Positions 59,004 to 64,000 of a DNA stretch of 64,000 bases are shown here, in pieces; the first letter of the stretch is position 1; each line of letters starts with the position of its first letter. The translations under genes were made by a program, and so were the position numbers. Origin of the DNA: UBA10677 sp045532295. Its GTDB lineage: Bacteria > Bacillota > Clostridia > Christensenellales > Pumilibacteraceae. Where the stretch lies: positions 62,001-126,000 of the forward strand of contig JAZSFP010000002.1 in NCBI GenBank assembly GCA_045532295.1, written 5' to 3'. The notes beneath the pieces are model-generated. The model did not search any database. It worked only from the letters and a program-made list of their open reading frames with translations, and was not told the origin of the DNA.

Positions 59004-61805
59004 TTAACCCTCCACTGCGATTGAACCGAGCGCAATGCTCTTTGCCGTAGCCGAATCAACGTAAAGTCTGATTACGTCTACCTTTCCTGCTTTCGTGGAT
59101 AGTTTTGATACGGGGATTTCCACTATCGTGTACTCGCCCTCTCTTAGCGTTAGCGTTGCCGCCTCTTGCGCGCTCGTGTTACCACTCTTCGTATAGACGA
59201 GAACGCCTACGCTTTCTTGGTCGTCGCTATCGTCAGTGCCGATTAGTTTAAGACGAAGAATAACCTTCGTTACGAGCGAATTAATGTTGAAACTGTTAAC
59301 GTTGATATCGGCTAAGAGGTTGTTTTCCATACCTGCAAGCGAACCGTCGTTATCAGTAAAATTGAGAACGAGGGAGTTAATTCCGTCGATTTCTCTCTCT
59401 TCGCCTTCGCCACCGGTTAAGAAGGTAGTTTTATCAAGGAGGTCTCCACCTTCAATCATAATGCTCTTTCCGCCGAGAATAAGGGATATTTCGTAGTTCT
59501 TGCCGTTAGCGGTGGTAGAGAACTGCGCAATATTTTCCTCTTTGTCAAGAGAAATTTCTACGCTATAAGTAGTAACGCCGTCGTTTACTACGCCACCTTC
59601 GAGCGTCGTTCCGTTGTATTTTACGGTAAGGTCGGAGGGCGCGGATACGGTTGCCGAGCCTACGCCGTCAACGACTTTGTAATTCTCTACGATAAGACCT
59701 GCTCCGCTTGCCGCTACGAGCATATCTGCAAGCGCTCTACGGCTGTTAGCAAAGTGTTCTTCGATTTCCGCGCGATGACGAACGGTAGTTCCGGTATAAA
59801 GTTCGCGGTTGAGAAGTTTATAAACGCTATCAAATTCGTCTCCGCTTACTCCTCTTTCGCGATAAAGTTCTTCAAGTTGATACAAAAGGTCGTAGTCTTC
59901 GCTACCGTCCATAATGGACTTAAGACGCATCGACGCTACGGGTCCTTCAATGCCGTACTCTCTTCCGGGATAAACGAGGTAGCCGTCGCCGTTACATTTT
60001 ACCCACTTAGACGCCAAGCCGTAATAGTCTTGGAGTTCTTGGTTAATGTTGGGGAAAGGATAGTCGTGCTTTGAGAAAAGCGTGCTATCCCAGAAAAGCA
60101 AGCCTACCACGTTGTACTCGTACATCATCCAGTTGATAAGACGAGCAGAAATAAGTTTGTCTTCGGTGTGATAGGTAGGATAGGGAATTTTGGGGAATAC
60201 GCAAGTGTAAGTCCAAAGTTCGCTATCGTTAGGGTATGCTTGAGCGTCGAACGCAGCGTACTTATCTCTTATGCTTTCAACGTCGTAGTTGTCGATTGTA
60301 GGAACGGAGCAAGCCTTGTCAACGGAAATTTTACTTTCTTCAAGACGGCCTACCACCTTGTGTTTAATGTTAGCGCAGTCGTGCATACACTCTGCCCAAA
60401 AGTCCTCGAAAGAAACGCCGTGTTCTTGCTCGAACGCTACGGGGTCGGGACAAGTCATCGACTGCATTTCCACTGCAATATTCTCGCAAGTTTCGTTACC
60501 ACGACGGAGGTTGTAGTTTGCCATATCCTCCGTGCCGTTTCCGTCGTACTCGTCAAAGAAAATGTAATACGTACCTGCTTTTTTGAACAAGTTTACTCCG
60601 CTTTCAAGACTTCTTTGAGCCATTGCTCTAATAGTGTTTGCAAACTTATTAAAGTCTACGCGCGCGGTAAACTTACTCTTTCTATAATTAGGAAGCGCTA
60701 AGTTATAAGCCTTCCAAGCCTCGTTGGAAAGTTCAGTTCCGCTCAAGCCCGTTGCTCTCTTCTCTTCGGTTATAAGAGCAAGAATTTCATCGGTGTCGAG
60801 CATCTTACTGTAATTTTTAACGGCAATCTCGAGCGCCTCTTTAATTTCTTTGTCCGTCGTATACTTGCTCTCAACTTCAGGACGAACGATTGCAGTTATT
60901 TCGTCTTCCGTATAGCGTTTTCCGTCCTTAATAAACACTTCGTACATCGTGCAAGAGGACATCTCAAAGGGAAGGTTAAATGAATTGCAACGAGGGTCAA
61001 GGGTATATTTTTCCGCGTAATCGAGGAACGCCTTCTCGTTCTCGGGACGACTTATTTGACTGTCGTTCATATCGTTACCGGGAAGGTGCTGAGGGTCGAT
61101 ACGGTGGTCAAGCATAAAGTCGTAATACTTTTGATACATCTCAGTGGTAGTATCAAGTTCCGCCCAACCTATTGCGGTAGCGGAAATCATAAACGATGAC
61201 TTCGTATGACGCTCGTCGGAAAGTGCGTAGTCGTAAACCTCTACTTCAACGGGCACGGTAAAAGTGGAAGCGTCCATTTTTACGGTAAAGTTACCCTTAA
61301 ACACGCCTGCCTTTTGGTCTTTTGACGGTTTAACGTTTACCCAAACGCCTTGATTGTGTCCAGCCTCGATAGTGTTCTCGCCGTACGCAATCGCCGTTTC
61401 AAGAGGAAGAAGGGCGTCGGGATACCAGCCTGCCGGAGTGGTCGCAACCGTGTCGAAAATTTGAAGTACCTGAATATACTTTTCGTGGAAAAGCGTAAAC
61501 GCGCTCTTGGGCAAAACGTCTCCGCTTGCACTGTAAAGGTCGCTCGCCTCTACCGTGTAACTTTTAACTTTACTCTTTGGCGTGAGCATTATCTGTCCCG
61601 CCTCGTTCTCGTTCTTAAACACGCCTATCTTTAAGGTCTTACTGCTATGATACGAGGAATAGTCAATCTCGGAGCGGAGAATTTTCTCCGTTCCCATCGC
61701 GGTCCATATAGTCGCCTCAACCGCGCCACTTTCCTGCGGAGCGCAACCAAAAGTGGAAAACGCCATAACACCGCAAAGAAGTAACGACATTAATTTCTTT
61801 TTCAT
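59004..61805 (-). CDS. DUF4091/GH123-like surface lipoprotein
   Basis: A 933-aa lipoprotein (Cys21 in STFGC). Sandwich domain (30-195), TIM-barrel-like DUF4091 region (200-690), then a 240-residue C-terminal part with two sandwich domains. GTYYIFFDEYDGNG holds Asp418-Glu419, in line with the Asp-Glu pair of GH123. ASMRLKSIMDGSEDYDLLYQLEE near 640 is the typical DUF4091 ending. It probably removes N-acetylgalactosamine or a related residue on the cell surface before import. A cytoplasmic homologue is at 27033-28703. Confidence 0.72.
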   Translation of the reverse strand: MKKKLMSLLLCGVMAFSTFGCAPQESGAVEATIWTAMGTEKILRSEIDYSSYHSSKTLKIGVFKNENEAGQIMLTPKSKVKSYTVEASDLYSASGDVLPKSAFTLFHEKYIQVLQIFDTVATTPAGWYPDALLPLETAIAYGENTIEAGHNQGVWVNVKPSKDQKAGVFKGNFTVKMDASTFTVPVEVEVYDYALSDERHTKSSFMISATAIGWAELDTTTEMYQKYYDFMLDHRIDPQHLPGNDMNDSQISRPENEKAFLDYAEKYTLDPRCNSFNLPFEMSSCTMYEVFIKDGKRYTEDEITAIVRPEVESKYTTDKEIKEALEIAVKNYSKMLDTDEILALITEEKRATGLSGTELSNEAWKAYNLALPNYRKSKFTARVDFNKFANTIRAMAQRSLESGVNLFKKAGTYYIFFDEYDGNGTEDMANYNLRRGNETCENIAVEMQSMTCPDPVAFEQEHGVSFEDFWAECMHDCANIKHKVVGRLEESKISVDKACSVPTIDNYDVESIRDKYAAFDAQAYPNDSELWTYTCVFPKIPYPTYHTEDKLISARLINWMMYEYNVVGLLFWDSTLFSKHDYPFPNINQELQDYYGLASKWVKCNGDGYLVYPGREYGIEGPVASMRLKSIMDGSEDYDLLYQLEELYRERGVSGDEFDSVYKLLNRELYTGTTVRHRAEIEEHFANSRRALADMLVAASGAGLIVENYKVVDGVGSATVSAPSDLTVKYNGTTLEGGVVNDGVTTYSVEISLDKEENIAQFSTTANGKNYEISLILGGKSIMIEGGDLLDKTTFLTGGEGEEREIDGINSLVLNFTDNDGSLAGMENNLLADINVNSFNINSLVTKVILRLKLIGTDDSDDQESVGVLVYTKSGNTSAQEAATLTLREGEYTIVEIPVSKLSTKAGKVDVIRLYVDSATAKSIALGSIAVEG

Positions 61806-61846
61806 CTAAAATCCTCCTACTTTGAGAATTGTAAAATAGGGTAAAC

Positions 61847-61886
61847 GCCTCGTGGGAAAATCTACGAGAAATTCTCCCACAAGGGC
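61847..61886 (-). promoter_or_regulatory. Long hairpin between the binding protein and the GH123-like gene
   Basis: GCCTCGTGGGA pairs with TCCCACAAGGGC (one G-U pair, one bulge) around a 17-base inner region. The T run is short, so it may protect the binding-protein mRNA and reduce read-through, as is known for binding-protein genes in ABC operons. Confidence 0.55.
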
Positions 61887-61914
61887 TTTAACTTTATGAT
61901 TTCGTTTAGTATAA

Positions 61915-63627
61915 TTAGGACTTCATACCTGCTTTAATAAGCATCGAATCCCAGTAATAACCGTCTTGAGTATCAAAATAATCGATATCTTTATCGTAAA
62001 TTTCTTTAGCGGTCATACGGTCGTCTTCGTTTTGAGCGGTGAACCAAGTTTCTACGCTACCCGATTGAGAGAAGTTGTTAAGTCCGCCGTAGTATGCAAG
62101 ACGGAACGCGTTCCAAGCGGGAAGACGAGTACCAGTCTTAGAATACTCAAGACGGCTCTTGTGAATTTCAGGCATAGACGCGTAGAGTTCTGCGTCCTTA
62201 GTCGCTAAGTCGTATTGATAAGCGGTAGAACAACCGTTAGTTACCTCCATAAAGGTATGGATCGCCTCGTCGGTTGCAAGGAAACGAAGGAAGTCTTTTG
62301 CAAGTTCCTTTGCGGTTGCATACTCGGGAATATATGCCTCGTGACCTTCAATGCGGTACATAACGCCACGCGCCTCTTTAATTCTATTGTAGTCTGCTTG
62401 TGCAAGTTCTACCTGCGATGCGGTTGCAAAACCACTCTTTGCGCTATTATATTCTGCTTTAGTAGTATCGTAATCCTTACCATCGTCAACTGCTTGAACG
62501 ACGAACGCAAGCGCTTTATCGTCCTTTACAGTCGTACACTTTTCAGTGATGGAGGATATTACGGGCATCTTCATATAAATAATTTCGTAATCGTGGGGAT
62601 TTTCCGCTGCGGTAGTGCTCATTTCGTTCTCGAACCAGTCGCCGTTGGGCATAAAGATACCTTCGCCGATCAAGAATTTGGACTGAGCCTGAGTGAACGA
62701 CATCGTGTTAGTCATATCGTGATTGTTACCTGCGGTGTAGCAAATAAGGCTTTCAAGAACTTCGAGCGCGCGAAGTCTACCTTTTTGCGCGATATTTTCG
62801 CGAGTAATATCGCCAAGCGCGTTAGTACCCGTCCAGTAACGCTCGTATCCGTCAAGACCTTCGTACTGAGCCCACCAAGTATTAAACATTTGGTTCCAGT
62901 AACCTACGTTAGCAGCAGAAATAAGAGGTTTTGCGGTGTAGGTTCTATTACCCGTAGTAACGCTGATTTTTGCAGTCTTGATTTCTGCAATTAAGGTTTT
63001 AAACTCTTCGGTTGTACGAGGCATAATATAGTTTTCGCCTTTGTTAAGACCTTGCGCCGTTTCAATGAGCGTCTTATTGTAAAGAATACCCATATATCCG
63101 TCTACCCAAGGCATACCGTAGTAGGTAGTTCTGGGTGAGCCGTCTTCGTTCGTTTCGCCGTAAACCTCTACTCTTTGGTGCTCGTAGAAGTCGGGTTTCA
63201 TCTTTTCTTTAACCTTAATTCCGCCCTCGCCGGGTACTTCACTGTCGTAAACGTCCTCAAGTTCAGCAAAGTAATATTTTCCGTTAGAATCCTTTGAGTT
63301 AAAGGACGCGCACGCAGGGTTGGTGGTAAAGAGAAGGTCGATGGTATTTGCGTTAGGTCCTGCTACGATACGCTCTGCCGCGTATCCACTCTCTGAGTTC
63401 TGTTTAATTGCAGGAATATTGAGGTTGGGATACTTCTCATTTACCCAGTCCTGCTCCTTGAACTTTTCAATGACGTCCTCAAGCCAAGCGTATCCGTAAC
63501 CGAAGTTACCGATATAAATCTCAAGCGTTTGAGCGTCGTTCGGTACGGGTGGCGTACATCCTGCAAAGCCTACTAACGATGCAAGCACCATTATTCCCGT
63601 TAAAAGTAGCGTTACTATTCTTTTCAT
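61915..63627 (-). CDS. ABC transporter sugar-binding lipoprotein (second locus)
   Basis: A 570-aa extracellular binding protein (Cys24 in GFAGC). IGNFGYGYAWLEDVIEKFKEQ near 39-59 and GMPWVDGYMGILYNKTLIE near 174-192 are family-1 binder features, and GIFMPNGDWFENEM is typical of the hinge side. Only distantly like 17537-19216, so it probably binds a different glycan. It follows the permease 63759-64000 after a gap with two hairpins. CGGAGG ribosome site. Confidence 0.88.
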   Translation of the reverse strand: MKRIVTLLLTGIMVLASLVGFAGCTPPVPNDAQTLEIYIGNFGYGYAWLEDVIEKFKEQDWVNEKYPNLNIPAIKQNSESGYAAERIVAGPNANTIDLLFTTNPACASFNSKDSNGKYYFAELEDVYDSEVPGEGGIKVKEKMKPDFYEHQRVEVYGETNEDGSPRTTYYGMPWVDGYMGILYNKTLIETAQGLNKGENYIMPRTTEEFKTLIAEIKTAKISVTTGNRTYTAKPLISAANVGYWNQMFNTWWAQYEGLDGYERYWTGTNALGDITRENIAQKGRLRALEVLESLICYTAGNNHDMTNTMSFTQAQSKFLIGEGIFMPNGDWFENEMSTTAAENPHDYEIIYMKMPVISSITEKCTTVKDDKALAFVVQAVDDGKDYDTTKAEYNSAKSGFATASQVELAQADYNRIKEARGVMYRIEGHEAYIPEYATAKELAKDFLRFLATDEAIHTFMEVTNGCSTAYQYDLATKDAELYASMPEIHKSRLEYSKTGTRLPAWNAFRLAYYGGLNNFSQSGSVETWFTAQNEDDRMTAKEIYDKDIDYFDTQDGYYWDSMLIKAGMKS

Positions 63628-63687
63628 TTTTTTAGAACCTCCGTTTTGTTCTTCTTGGTTTTTTATTTTCTCTTGGGAGTGTTTTTT

Positions 63688-63729
63688 TGTATCTTATCGT
63701 TAAGATACACGAAAAGGGTACCCTTTTCG
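63688..63729. promoter_or_regulatory. Two adjacent hairpins between permease and binding-protein genes
   Basis: A 9-bp stem (TGTATCTTA with TAAGATACA, 63688-63709) is directly joined to a perfect 20-bp palindrome (63710-63729, centre GGGTACCC). Neither is followed by a T run on the minus strand. The likely role is mRNA processing or protection that raises the binding protein relative to the permeases. Confidence 0.6.
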
Positions 63730-63758
63730 CTCGCCCACTGCCCGTGGTTTTTCATTCG

Positions 63759-64000
63759 TTAGCCCTTTAGTCCGCCTAATGACAAACTCGTCATTATCTT
63801 ACTCGAGCAAGTTCCAAACAGTATCAAAGTCGGGAGCATAGATATCATCAATCCCGCAAAGTATACCGGGTAGTTTGCCATTCTTATTGCGTTCGCTTGG
63901 TACTCGAATAACCCGTACGCAAGCGTCGGATAATCAGGTAGATAAAGTATCATCGTTTGGTACTCGTTCCACGCTCCTATCGCTCCAGTTATTGCGTAGG
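63759..64000 (-). CDS. ABC sugar transporter permease (MalG-like), C-terminal part (cut by window edge)
   Basis: About 80 C-terminal codons of a permease that continues beyond the right edge. GAIGAWNEYQTMILYLPDYPTLAYGLFEYQ-type sequence and the end TSLSLGGLKG are typical of MalG-type permeases of the carbohydrate-uptake-1 family, like 15662-16588. The stop is at 63759. The upstream permease partner should lie just outside the window. Confidence 0.85.
   Translation of the reverse strand, partial: YAITGAIGAWNEYQTMILYLPDYPTLAYGLFEYQANAIRMANYPVYFAGLMISMLPTLILFGTCSSKIMTSLSLGGLKG

Noticed and set aside
63710..63729. Perfect palindrome as an intrinsic terminator
   Set aside because: No T run follows on either strand, so hairpin processing or protein binding is more likely.
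1..64000. tRNA, rRNA, prophage, integrase or classical IS genes
   Set aside because: None recognised by reading; intergenic gaps over 100 bp are few and are explained by promoters, terminators or the repeat region.

Overview
The window looks like a chromosomal stretch of an anaerobic, fermentative, low-to-middle GC Firmicute of the class Clostridia, probably an uncultured gut or herbivore-associated lineage. The supporting signs are a SpoVG gene, an AdhE-type ethanol dehydrogenase start, strong AGGAGG ribosome sites, sigma-A-like promoters with 17-bp spacers, and ABC sugar importers with lipoprotein binding proteins. No phage, plasmid, CRISPR, rRNA or tRNA feature was recognised. The assignment is inference from gene content; no taxonomic marker was searched.

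Most of the window is devoted to glycans. (1) From 21057 down to 2304 on the minus strand lies what appears to be one very long operon: GH2 hydrolase, sugar-binding lipoprotein, two permeases, a secreted 1003-aa Ig-like protein, a DUF4838 lipoprotein, a 1466-aa lipoprotein with three beta-helix modules, a GH20-like enzyme, an EamA transporter and a second GH20-like enzyme. A divergent ArsR-type regulator (21217-22164) faces it. (2) From 64000 down to 49226 is a second importer locus with the same logic: permease, binding lipoprotein, GH123-like lipoprotein, a lipoprotein with sugar-binding-like domains, a 2148-aa modular lipoprotein and a surface metallophosphoesterase. It is followed by an oxidoreductase, an esterase and a GH3 enzyme. 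Neither locus carries its own ABC ATPase, so a shared MsmX-type ATPase elsewhere is expected. (3) From 34483 to 29559 is a complete D-glucuronate pathway (uxaC, uxuA, SDR-type uxuB, eda, kdgK). It is flanked by a GH2 enzyme and a divergent GPH-type symporter. The kdgK product carries an Asp-to-His change at its catalytic base. (4) Further glycan enzymes are scattered: a DUF4091/GH123-like protein, a GH109-like NAD-dependent glycosidase, a sialate O-acetylesterase-like protein and a GH43-like propeller protein.

Together these suggest capture of an acetylamino-sugar-rich, uronate-containing host or plant glycan on the cell surface, import of oligosaccharides, and cytoplasmic trimming by exo-acting N-acetylhexosaminidases. 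No polysaccharide lyase or sulfatase is visible, so the exact substrate stays open.

Between these blocks are housekeeping and stress genes: mscL, a ferritin-like protein, a quinone oxidoreductase, a cyclase, a YjbR-like protein, an AlkD-like glycosylase, rtcB, spoVG, and an operon of a Dabb protein, a tiny FTR-like iron-sulfur protein and thioredoxin. A gene-free stretch at 40843-41265 holds two identical 94-bp repeats around a 103-bp inverted-repeat element. Several hairpins sit unusually close to start codons and may regulate translation.
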